Source: Massilia litorea (GTDB lineage: Bacteria; Pseudomonadota; Gammaproteobacteria; Burkholderiales; Burkholderiaceae_D). From it: a stretch of 64,000 bases of DNA. A program made the position numbers and the translations under genes. The DNA is taken from the NCBI RefSeq assembly GCF_015101885.1, contig NZ_CP062941.1:992001-1056000 (forward strand). Direction: 5' to 3'. Of this stretch, positions 21,449-29,787 are shown piece by piece (positions within the stretch are counted from its first letter, which is position 1; every line of letters begins with the position of its first letter). The notes beneath the pieces are model-generated. The model made no database searches, had not been told where the DNA came from, and saw only the letters and a program-made list of their open reading frames with translations.

Positions 21449-23596
21449 ATGACGCAACATGCATTTCGCTTGAACGCGATCGCCGCCCTCTGCGCCTGCT
21501 GGCCGCTGGCACTGTTCGCGGCCGATCAGCCGCAGCCGCCGCAGACGCCGGAGCAGGCCGCGCAGAGCCCGATGAACATCGTCGTCGTGACCGGCAGCCG
21601 CGACGAGCACACCAGCTTTGACCTGCCAGCCGCCATCGACGTGATCGACGCCTCGCAGATCCGCGACACCCAGCCGCGCGTGAATGCCTCCGAGGTGCTG
21701 TCCGCGGTGCCGGGCCTGGTCGCGCGCGACCGCCAGAACTACGCGCAGGATTTGCAGATCTCCTCGCGCGGCTTCGGCGCCCGTTCCGCCTTCGGCGTGC
21801 GCGGCGTGCGCCTGATCGCCGACGGCATCCCGGCCACCATGCCCGATGGCCAGGGCCAGGCCGCCACCTTCAACCTCGACATGGCCGAACGCATCGAAGT
21901 GTTGCGCGGCCCCTTCTCGGCCCTGTACGGCAACCACTCCGGCGGCGTCGTGCAGCTGTTTACGCGCGATCCGAAAGGAGCGCCCAGTATCGAAACCAGC
22001 GTCACCGGCGGCAGCGACGGCATGCGCAAGCTCGACGTGAATGCCCAGGGCAAAACGGGCGCCGTCGGCTACCTGCTCGACGTTTCCCGTTTCGACACCG
22101 ACGGTTTTCGCGACCACGGCGCAGCGCGGCGCGACCAGGCCTATGCCAAGCTGACCGCAGCTACCTCGGAGACGTCCCGCCTCGTGCTGACCGCCAGCGG
22201 CCTGCGCCAGGACGACACGCAGGACCCGCTCGGCGTCACCTGGGCGACTTACCTGCGCGATCCGCGCGCCGGCGAGATCGACACCACCGATACCCAGTTG
22301 CCGCAGCGCACCCTGGCCGAGCGCTACAACACCCGGAAAAGCATCGATCACAAGCAGGCCGGGCTGACCTGGGAGAGCCGCTTCGGCGCCAACCGGCTGC
22401 AAATGACGGCCTACGGCGGCAACCGGCGCGTGGTGCAGTACCAGGCGTTCTCGCGCGGCTTCCAGGCGCCGCCGACCCACTCGGGCGGCGTGGTCGACTT
22501 CGACCGCGATTTCTACGGCGTCGACCTCAACTGGCGCGACGTGCGCGAACTCGCCGGCGGCACCCTGCGCACCACCGTCGGCATCGACGCCAGCCGTTCG
22601 ACCGACTCGCGCCAGGGCTTCGAGAACTTCGTCGGCAACGAATTCGGCGTCCGCGGACGCCTGCGCCGCGACGAAGAGGACAAGGTGTCGAATCTCGACC
22701 CTTACCTGCAGATGGAATGGGAGCGCGACAAGTGGGTCGTCACGGGCGGCCTGCGCCGCAGCCGCGTGACCTTCGAGGTCGCCGACCGTTATCTGTCGAA
22801 CGGCAATGACAGCGGAGAAGTGCGCTACAGCCACACGACGCCGCTGGTCGGCGTGCTCTACAAAGTCTCACCGACCCTGAACGTGTATGCCAGCGCCGCG
22901 CGCGGCTTCGAGACCCCGACCCTGAACGAGCTGTTCTATTCGGGCACGGGCACCGGTTTCAATTTCAATGTGCAGCCGGCCACCAGCACCCACCTCGAGG
23001 CGGGCGTCAAAACCCTGCTCGGCAAGGACATCCGGCTGAATGCGGCGCTGTTCCAGGTCAAAACCCAGGACGAGCTGGTAGTCGACGCCTCCAGCGGCGG
23101 GCGCACCAGTTATCGTAACGCCAGCGCCACGCTGCGCCAGGGCGGCGAGTTGTCGCTCGACGCCGACCTGGGCGCCGGCTGGAATGCGAAGCTGGCCGTG
23201 TCGGCGCTGCGCGCGATCTACGACGAAGCATTTGGAAACGTGCCCCAGGGCAGCCGCCTGCCGGGCGTGCCCCGCACCAGCGTTTTCGGCGAGCTGGGCT
23301 GGAAGGAAGCAAGCGGCCGCTGGGGCGCGGCGCTGGAGACGATCGCCAACGGCCGCGTGTATGCGGAAGACACGAATACCGCCCAGCCGGCGCCCGGCTA
23401 TGCCATCTTCAATGCGCGGGCCCAGGCCAGCCAGCAGCTGGGCGGCTGGCGTTTCAAAGAGTTCGTGCGCCTGAACAACCTGTTCGACCGCCAGTATGTG
23501 GGCTCGGTGATCGTCGGCGACGCGAACCGGCGCTTTTATGAAGGCGCGCAGGGCAGGAACTGGGTGCTGGGGGTGAGTGGACAGTATCAGTTTTAA
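21449..23596 (+). CDS. pqqU: TonB-dependent receptor, probable PQQ importer (PqqU/YncD-like)
   Basis: 715 residues: signal peptide ending LFAA, a TonB-box-like segment (NIVVVTGSR), plug domain and 22-strand-type barrel ending QYQF. It matches E. coli YncD, as I remember that sequence, in stretches that are unusual for generic receptors: RQNYAQDLQ, RGFGARSAFGVRGVRL, DGIPATMPDGQGQ, VLRGPFSALYGN, SSGGRTSYRNA and YVGSVIVGDANRRFYE near the C-terminus. YncD has been shown to import pyrroloquinoline quinone and renamed PqqU. The ATG at 21449 has GGAGAGA upstream. Its place in an island with two PQQ-linked protein families supports the assignment. No PQQ biosynthesis genes are in the window. Confidence 0.82.
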   Translation: MTQHAFRLNAIAALCACWPLALFAADQPQPPQTPEQAAQSPMNIVVVTGSRDEHTSFDLPAAIDVIDASQIRDTQPRVNASEVLSAVPGLVARDRQNYAQDLQISSRGFGARSAFGVRGVRLIADGIPATMPDGQGQAATFNLDMAERIEVLRGPFSALYGNHSGGVVQLFTRDPKGAPSIETSVTGGSDGMRKLDVNAQGKTGAVGYLLDVSRFDTDGFRDHGAARRDQAYAKLTAATSETSRLVLTASGLRQDDTQDPLGVTWATYLRDPRAGEIDTTDTQLPQRTLAERYNTRKSIDHKQAGLTWESRFGANRLQMTAYGGNRRVVQYQAFSRGFQAPPTHSGGVVDFDRDFYGVDLNWRDVRELAGGTLRTTVGIDASRSTDSRQGFENFVGNEFGVRGRLRRDEEDKVSNLDPYLQMEWERDKWVVTGGLRRSRVTFEVADRYLSNGNDSGEVRYSHTTPLVGVLYKVSPTLNVYASAARGFETPTLNELFYSGTGTGFNFNVQPATSTHLEAGVKTLLGKDIRLNAALFQVKTQDELVVDASSGGRTSYRNASATLRQGGELSLDADLGAGWNAKLAVSALRAIYDEAFGNVPQGSRLPGVPRTSVFGELGWKEASGRWGAALETIANGRVYAEDTNTAQPAPGYAIFNARAQASQQLGGWRFKEFVRLNNLFDRQYVGSVIVGDANRRFYEGAQGRNWVLGVSGQYQF

Positions 23597-23604
23597 CTGG
23601 ACAT

Positions 23605-25098
23605 TCACACCGGCGCCGTCGCCTTGCCCGGCAGCGCCGCGGCCGCGCCCGGATACAGGCGCAGCAGCGTCGCGTCGGTCGCCGCCTCGATCACCGCGAA
23701 CAGGCGCGCCGCTGCCGCACCCAGGTCGGGTGCGGCGCGCACGTCCTGCCACAGCGTCCCCAGCGACTGACTGGCCAGGGCGGCCTCGACTTCGGCCTGC
23801 CAGAAGGCCGGCGCTTCGCTTTCGATGTAGTTGCCGCGCCCGCGACCGAAGTGCGCCACGGCCAGGTAGCGCAGCACGGCCCCGGTCAGCAGGGTCTGGA
23901 GAAAAGCGTCGGCGAACTGCACGCCCGGCTTGTCGTTGTCGCTGCGCTGGTTGAAACCCCAGGCCGCGCCCGCTGCCGTCAGGCCGCCGACGAGCGCGCC
24001 GAGCAGTGCGCCGCCGCCCAAAGTCAGGCCGCCCGCCATCAGGTCGGCCGAGAGACCCGTGGCCGCGCCCGAGACCACGGCCCCGAGCAAACCTGCTTGT
24101 GCCTTGTCGATCGGCGCGCGCACCGAAAAGTTTTCGCGCACGCGGGTGTTGATCGCGCGCGCTTCTCCGGGATCGACCTTGTGCAGTACCAGCATGCGCA
24201 TGGTCGCCTTGTTGATCTCTCCGTTCAGGCGTTCGACCAGGGCCGCCATCGCCGCTTCATAGCGCTGCTGCCGGTCCTTGTTGAGGCCGACCGCCTTCAT
24301 GGCCGTGCGCAGGAAGCCGCCGCCCTCTTCCACGACCGGCTGGCTGTCGCGCGCGGCGGCTGCCACCTGCTCGGCGCAGATGCGCAGGGCGCTGGCATAG
24401 CGCTGGCGGTTGTGCTCTTCCCAGGCCGTGCGCAGGCGCGCATAGCCGGCCTGTTTTTCGGGTGCGACCAGCGGCGCCACCGCTTCGTAGAACACGTGTT
24501 CGTGCACCCAGCAGCGCGCAAACGCATCCAGCGCCAGCACCTCGCGCACCACCGGAAAGCGCGCCAGGTGCTTTTTCCATTCCTGCTGCTCGGCGCCCTC
24601 CTGCGCACCAGGGCGCGGCGGCCCCATCTGGTTGAGCAGGACGACCACCGGTTTTCCGAGCCATTCGAGGATGTTCATTTCCGCCGGCAGGTAGCCGGCG
24701 TCGCCCGGCGCTTCCGAGGAATTGACGAGGTAGAGGACGACGTCGGCTTCGTCCTTGGCTGCTCGTAAAGCCTGCTGGCTGAGCCAGAACGGACGGTCGC
24801 GGTAGCGGTCGAAGACTTCGCGCAGGAACCAGCCGATCGGATTGCCCGTCAGCGCCAGGCGTTTGAGTAATCGCACCGAGTCGCCGAAGCCGGGCGTGTC
24901 CCACAGCAGCAGGGTGTCGCCTGCGGCGCTGGTTTGCAGCGGATGGGCTTCGGCGAAGGTCGTCACGTGGGCGGCGTCGCGCACCTCGCCGACGTCGGCG
25001 CCCACCAGGGTGCGCGCCAGGGTCGTCTTGCCGTTGTTCGTGTGCGAGACCAGCGCGAACTGGATTTTGACCGCGATGTTATCCACGTCTTCGTTCAT
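23605..25098 (-). CDS. DUF3482-type GTPase
   Basis: 497 residues. N-terminal Era/TrmE-like G domain: Walker A variant ALVSHTNNGKTTLART, switch-2 WDTPGFGDS, and VVLLNQMG in the NKxD position. The C-terminal half has a glycine/alanine-rich hydrophobic hairpin (AGLLGAVVSGAATGLSADLM, then LGGGALLGALVGGL) that could insert in a membrane. The start overlaps the DUF2868 stop by four bases (ATGA), so the two are co-translated. They form a conserved two-gene unit in beta- and gammaproteobacteria; the cellular role is not known. No evident link to the surrounding oxidation genes. Confidence 0.85.
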   Translation of the reverse strand: MNEDVDNIAVKIQFALVSHTNNGKTTLARTLVGADVGEVRDAAHVTTFAEAHPLQTSAAGDTLLLWDTPGFGDSVRLLKRLALTGNPIGWFLREVFDRYRDRPFWLSQQALRAAKDEADVVLYLVNSSEAPGDAGYLPAEMNILEWLGKPVVVLLNQMGPPRPGAQEGAEQQEWKKHLARFPVVREVLALDAFARCWVHEHVFYEAVAPLVAPEKQAGYARLRTAWEEHNRQRYASALRICAEQVAAAARDSQPVVEEGGGFLRTAMKAVGLNKDRQQRYEAAMAALVERLNGEINKATMRMLVLHKVDPGEARAINTRVRENFSVRAPIDKAQAGLLGAVVSGAATGLSADLMAGGLTLGGGALLGALVGGLTAAGAAWGFNQRSDNDKPGVQFADAFLQTLLTGAVLRYLAVAHFGRGRGNYIESEAPAFWQAEVEAALASQSLGTLWQDVRAAPDLGAAAARLFAVIEAATDATLLRLYPGAAAALPGKATAPV

Positions 25099-26585
25099 CG
25101 CAGCTCCGGCAGGGCCAGGCCCGCGCCCAGTTCGATCGGGCGTTTGGCTGGATCGACCAGGTTGACCACCGTGGCGGCGGTGCCGTGAAAACTGCAGAAC
25201 TGGCGCCACAGGGCGATGCGTTCGTTCACACGCGCGTCCAGCCCGGCCTGGCCGGCGCCACGTTCGGTCAGGCTCGATTCGTCCAGCAAGACGGCCACGC
25301 CGCGGCGGCTGTTGCGGACCAGGTAGTCGAGGAAGGCGCCGTGGTTTTCCTTTTCCGGCGTGGCGGACAGGCTGAACAGTGCAGCGGTGACGGTGACGCC
25401 CGCTTCTTCGAGAGGCGTGGCGCCCATGGCCTCCTTCGGTTCCTCGCCATACGGCACCGTGGGGCGCAGCAGCACGCGCGCCTGGGCGCCGAGCGCCATC
25501 GCGGCCACCGTCCACAGGCCGCGGTCGCGCGCCTCATCGAGGGTAAAACTGTAGGGCAGCACGCGCAGCACGGCCGGGGTGCCGGCGCCGATGCTGTCGG
25601 CCAGCTTGCGGAAATAGGGGTGTTCCAGCTCGAGCGGGAAGCGGCGCGCGAGGCGCCGCGCGCGCCAGCCGGCAAAGGCGGCCAGGACCAGGCGCGGCAG
25701 CACCACCAGCAGCAGGATCGTCGCGCCATACAAGTGTACCCAGCGCTCGCCGCCGATGGCCGGGGTGGCCGGGGTGCCGGCACTGAAACGCAGCGCTTCG
25801 ATGTCGGCCAGGCTAAAACCCTGGAGGAAGGGGAAGAGGAAGAGCACCGGCTTGAACAGCCAGGACAGCAGGGTGTGGACTTGCGTGGCGTCGAGGAAGG
25901 TGCTTTCCCAGCCGGCCACATATTGGGTCAGCAGGCCGCGCGCGTACAGAGAGAGGACGGCCCCCAGGGCAAAGGCGGCGGCCGACAGGTGGACGGTGCG
26001 CGACAGGCGCGCGCGCGTCAGCGGCTCGCTCAGCACGGCCCACTCGGCCATGAAGTTGGTCATGCCGGTGGCCAGCGCGCCCGGCAGCTTGCGCGGCAAT
26101 GCCGCCTTGCCGACGCTGAGGCGGCTCAGTAAACCCTTCCCCGCCCAGCCGGTCTTGCGGCCCGGGATGAAAGCCCAGATCAGCAGGATCAGGTAGACCA
26201 GCAAGTTCCAGCCGATGATGAACAACAAAGGCGCCGACAGCAGGTCGACCCGGTGCGGATCGGCGATGCGGTCGAGCAGCGCGCCGGCGAACAGCGCCAG
26301 CACCGGCAGCGCGGCCCAGATGCCGGGCAAGCCGAGGCCGCGGCGCCCGAAGGTGGCGAAGGCCGGCGTGCGCTCGCCCAGGCGTTTGATGATCTGTTCC
26401 GAGCGCTGCTCGAGAAAATGTTCCTGGGTCACCGCCGCCTTGCTGTCGGCCGCCTGCCAGGCCGCCAGTTCGCGCGCGCTGCGGCTGGCGTACTTGCGGT
26501 CGTCTTCGCTCAGCACCTGGTGGCCGGTATCGGCGCTTTCGATCGCGCGCACCAGCACGACCCGCCGTGCAACTTGTTCGTTCAT
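25095..26585 (-). CDS. DUF2868 membrane protein
   Basis: 496 residues with four to five membrane helices (LPVLALFAGALLDRI, LLFIIGWNLLVYLILLIWAF, LSAAAFALGAVLSLYA, YGATILLLVVLPRLVLAAFA) and a C-terminal soluble domain that includes VAVLLDESSL. Partner of the DUF3482 GTPase, with which it overlaps by four bases; the GTPase may be recruited to the membrane by it (inference). The 260-base gap upstream to the isoamylase gene holds no gene that I can support. Confidence 0.85.
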   Translation of the reverse strand: MNEQVARRVVLVRAIESADTGHQVLSEDDRKYASRSARELAAWQAADSKAAVTQEHFLEQRSEQIIKRLGERTPAFATFGRRGLGLPGIWAALPVLALFAGALLDRIADPHRVDLLSAPLLFIIGWNLLVYLILLIWAFIPGRKTGWAGKGLLSRLSVGKAALPRKLPGALATGMTNFMAEWAVLSEPLTRARLSRTVHLSAAAFALGAVLSLYARGLLTQYVAGWESTFLDATQVHTLLSWLFKPVLFLFPFLQGFSLADIEALRFSAGTPATPAIGGERWVHLYGATILLLVVLPRLVLAAFAGWRARRLARRFPLELEHPYFRKLADSIGAGTPAVLRVLPYSFTLDEARDRGLWTVAAMALGAQARVLLRPTVPYGEEPKEAMGATPLEEAGVTVTAALFSLSATPEKENHGAFLDYLVRNSRRGVAVLLDESSLTERGAGQAGLDARVNERIALWRQFCSFHGTAATVVNLVDPAKRPIELGAGLALPELR

Positions 26586-26845
26586 GCTCGCCCTGTTTTA
26601 TTGGATTGGCAACTTCACAAGCTCGATTGTGCACCAGATTGCCGCCCTACCCCAGCACGGGCCGCTCGCGTCAGCTCGACCGTAGCAAAACTACGCATGT
26701 ACGATTGACTTCAATCGAGCACGAGCGTAGCGTCTCCCCTACTGTATTGATGAGCTTCCCGGCAGAGGTAGCGAAAGTACAGCAAGCACCTACTGACGGT
26801 GCCCTTATACACGCTTAAAAATATAAACAGATATCGGAGACTGAC

Positions 26846-29134
26846 ATGCAACGCACACTACTCGCCGCCCTGATCACGGGCGCCCTCCTCGGCGCCCCGG
26901 CCTGGGCCGCCATCAACCCGAATGCGCTCGGCGCCGCCTATGACGCCACCAAGGCGAATGTCACTTTTAAAGTGTATTCGGGCAAGGCCACGCGCATCGA
27001 GCTCTACCTGTACAGCACCGCCACCGGCACCGCCGAAAAGGCGAAATATGTGATGACGAATATGAGCGGGATCTGGAGCGTGACGATTCCGACCGCCACC
27101 CTCAGCAGCCTGGGCCTGAGCGGCACCCTGTATTACGGCTACCGCGCCTGGGGCCCGAACTGGCCCTACAACGCGAGCTGGACCAAGGGTTCCAGCCTCG
27201 GCTTCCTCAGCGACGTCGACACCGCCGGCAACCGTTTTAATCCAAACAAGCTGCTCACCGACCCGTACGCGCTGGAGCTGAGCCACGACCCGACCACGGC
27301 GACGATGACCAACGGCACTATCTACGCCAGCGGCGCCACCTACCGCAACATCGACAGCGGCTCCTCGGCACCGAAAGGCATCGTGCTCGCCGGCGACACG
27401 CAAACGATCGGCACCAAGCCGACCCGCGCACTGAAGGACGATGTCGTCTACGAAGCCCATGTGCGCGGCCTGACGATGAACGACAGCAGCATCACGGCGG
27501 CCTACCGCGGCACCTACAAGGGAGCGAGCCTGAAAGCGGCGGCCCTGGCCGCGCTCGGCGTGACGGCCATCGAATTCCTGCCGGTGCAGGAAACGCAGAA
27601 CGACACCAACGACAACGATCCGACCAGCACCACGGGCGATAACTACTGGGGCTACATGACCCTGAACTATTTCGCCCCCGACCGCCGCTATGCCTATGAC
27701 AAGACCCCGGGCGGCCCGACGCGCGAATTCAAGGAAATGGTCAAAGCCTTCCACGACAACGGCATCAAGGTGCTGGTCGACGTCGTCTACAACCATACCG
27801 GCGAAGGCGGCGCCTGGTCGCCGACCGACACGACGACCTATAACCTGTACGGCATGCGCGGCCTGGACAACCCGACTTATTACAGCCTGACTTCGGATTT
27901 CCAGAATTCCTGGGACAACACTGGCGTCGGCGGCAACTACAACACCCGCAACACGGTTGCCCAGAACCTGATCGTCGATTCGCTCGCCTACTGGCGCGAC
28001 AAGCTGGGCGTGGACGGCTACCGCTTCGACCTGGCCTCGGTGCTCGGCAACACCTGCCAGCACGGCTGCTACAACTTCGACAAGATGGACGCCGGCAATG
28101 CCCTGAACCGCATCGTGGCCGAACTGCCGCCACGGCCCGCGGCCGGCGGAAGCGGCGTCGACCTGATCGCCGAACCATGGGCGATCGGCGGCAATTCCTA
28201 CCAGGTAGGCGGCTTCCCGAGCGGCTGGGCCGAGTGGAATGGCGGCTACCGCGATGTCGTGCGCCAGGCGCAGAACAAACTCGGCAGCGTGGCGATCACG
28301 ACCGGCCAGATGGCGACGCGCTTCGCCGGTTCCAGCGATTTATACGGCGACGATGGCCGCAAGCCCTGGCATTCGATCAATTTTATTACCGCCCATGACG
28401 GTTTTACCTTGAAAGACCTGTACAGCTGCAACAGCAAGAACAACGGCCAGGCCTGGCCGTATGGCGTCAGCGATGGCGGCGAGGACAATAACAACAGCTG
28501 GGACCAGGGCGGTATCGCGGCTGACCAGAGAAAAGCCGCACGCAACGGCGTCGCGCTGATGATGCTGTCGGCCGGGGTGCCGATGCTCGTCGGCGGCGAC
28601 GAGGCGCTGCGCAGCATCAACTGCAACAACAACCCCTACAACCTCGATTCCTCGGCCAACTGGCTGAACTGGACCCGCAGCACCGACCAGAGCAACTTCG
28701 AGGCGTTTACGAAAGCGATGATCGCTTTCCGCAAGGCCCATCCGGCCCTGCGTCCGGCGAATTTCTATTCGAGCGTGGACAACAACGGCAACGTGATGGA
28801 ACAGCTGCGCTGGTTCAAGCCCGACGGCGGCGTCGCCGATGCGACCTATTTTAATGACGCCAACAACCATGCGATCGCCTGGCGCATCGACGGTTCGGAG
28901 TTCGGCGATAGCGCGTCAAGCATCTATGTCGCCCATAACGCCTGGAGCGCGCAGGTGAACTTCACGCTGCCGTGGCCGGGCGCGAATAAAAGCTGGTACC
29001 GAGTCACCGATACCTGCACCTGGGCCGAAGGTCCGGCGCAGGTCCAGGCGCCGGGGACCGAGGTCGCGGTCGGCGGGGAAAACACGAGTTATGGCTTGTG
29101 CGGCCGGGGTACGCTGCTCCTGATCGCCAAGTAA
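26846..29134 (+). CDS. Secreted isoamylase (glycogen/amylopectin debranching, GH13)
   Basis: 762 residues with a signal peptide (LLAALITGALLGAPAWA before AINPNAL). It closely resembles Pseudomonas amyloderamosa isoamylase as I remember it (YYGYRAWGPNWPY, FLPVQETQND, EPWAIGGNSYQ, AYNLDSSANWL-type block), including its length. GH13 catalytic residues are visible: nucleophile Asp in VDGYRFDLASVL, acid/base Glu in DLIAEPWAIGG, and the third Asp in FITAHDGFTL; VDVVYNHTGEGG is region I. It hydrolyses alpha-1,6 branch points outside the cell. An N-terminal CBM48-like domain covers roughly residues 25-160. Appears as a stand-alone gene, with no maltose or glycogen genes nearby. Confidence 0.92.
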   Translation: MQRTLLAALITGALLGAPAWAAINPNALGAAYDATKANVTFKVYSGKATRIELYLYSTATGTAEKAKYVMTNMSGIWSVTIPTATLSSLGLSGTLYYGYRAWGPNWPYNASWTKGSSLGFLSDVDTAGNRFNPNKLLTDPYALELSHDPTTATMTNGTIYASGATYRNIDSGSSAPKGIVLAGDTQTIGTKPTRALKDDVVYEAHVRGLTMNDSSITAAYRGTYKGASLKAAALAALGVTAIEFLPVQETQNDTNDNDPTSTTGDNYWGYMTLNYFAPDRRYAYDKTPGGPTREFKEMVKAFHDNGIKVLVDVVYNHTGEGGAWSPTDTTTYNLYGMRGLDNPTYYSLTSDFQNSWDNTGVGGNYNTRNTVAQNLIVDSLAYWRDKLGVDGYRFDLASVLGNTCQHGCYNFDKMDAGNALNRIVAELPPRPAAGGSGVDLIAEPWAIGGNSYQVGGFPSGWAEWNGGYRDVVRQAQNKLGSVAITTGQMATRFAGSSDLYGDDGRKPWHSINFITAHDGFTLKDLYSCNSKNNGQAWPYGVSDGGEDNNNSWDQGGIAADQRKAARNGVALMMLSAGVPMLVGGDEALRSINCNNNPYNLDSSANWLNWTRSTDQSNFEAFTKAMIAFRKAHPALRPANFYSSVDNNGNVMEQLRWFKPDGGVADATYFNDANNHAIAWRIDGSEFGDSASSIYVAHNAWSAQVNFTLPWPGANKSWYRVTDTCTWAEGPAQVQAPGTEVAVGGENTSYGLCGRGTLLLIAK

Positions 29135-29219
29135 AGGTAAACGCGTTCGCAAGTCTGGCGCTGCAGGTCGTCACCTGGCATGCGGCGCCAGCCGTATGAA
29201 TCGTGCCGGCGGCCTCGTT

Positions 29220-29450
29220 TCAGTGGCGGCCGTAGTGTCCATATCCGCCGCGATAGCCGCCGTGGTGGTGCCCGTAAAACCCGAAACCCAGGCCGATGGA
29301 AACGGGCGGGCCGACATAGGTGGGATAGCCGGAATAATACGGGTCGTAGGCGCTGGCATAGGGCGGCGCATAGACGCAGCCTCCGAGCCCGCCAGCGAGC
29401 AGCAGTACGACCAGGGAACGTCGTGCCGCGCGTTTGAGTCGCATGTCCAT
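29220..29450 (-). CDS. Small Gly/Tyr/His-rich lipoprotein, copy A
   Basis: 76 residues. Begins MDMRLKRAARRSLVVLLLAG with lipobox GLGGC, then YAPPYASAYDPYYSGYPTYV and a C-terminal GFYGHHHGGYRGGYGHYGRH. GGAGG sits five bases before the ATG at 29450. A sigma-70-type promoter precedes it: TTGCAA (29502-29507), 16-base spacer, TAGACT (29480-29485). It is a paralogue of the gene at 41304. The function is unknown; such proteins are common as predicted surface lipoproteins in this family of bacteria. Confidence 0.75.
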   Translation of the reverse strand: MDMRLKRAARRSLVVLLLAGGLGGCVYAPPYASAYDPYYSGYPTYVGPPVSIGLGFGFYGHHHGGYRGGYGHYGRH

Positions 29451-29787
29451 GTCAGCCTCCGAGCACCATCCTGCGTTGTAGTCTAGGCGGGGCTGCCGTG
29501 CTTGCAATGGGCGTTACATTCCGCTTACAACTTCGAGCGGCAGGGTCAACTATGACCACTGACAGGGTCTCATGTTCCCCACGATTGCAGGCTGGCTGAT
29601 GCCGGTCTGTAGTTCGCCATGTGCGCTGCACAGAACGCTGGCAAGTATTCAAAAATAAGCGAAACTCGCCGACAATCCGACGGCCGATCGGTGTATTCTG
29701 CACAACAGATGGGGTGCCAAACTCACAAAACAGTCCAGAAACTGACAGTCGCCCGCACTGGCGCTCGTCATGGACTTAGGAGACAGT
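29451..29787 (+). promoter_or_regulatory. Region upstream of the sigma-54 activator gene
   Basis: This 337-base gap contains the minus-strand promoter of the small lipoprotein and, on the plus strand, a tentative -10 TATTCT (29694-29699) with a weak -35 (CCGACA, 29669-29674). No convincing sigma-54 site for the activator was found, so it is probably expressed from a sigma-70 promoter. Confidence 0.35.

Noticed and set aside
21449..23596. Assignment of the TonB receptor as a lanthanophore receptor (LutH-like)
   Set aside because: Context made this attractive, but the sequence matches remembered YncD/PqqU blocks much better.
26846..29134. Assignment of the GH13 enzyme as intracellular GlgX
   Set aside because: It has a signal peptide and matches secreted isoamylase across its length.
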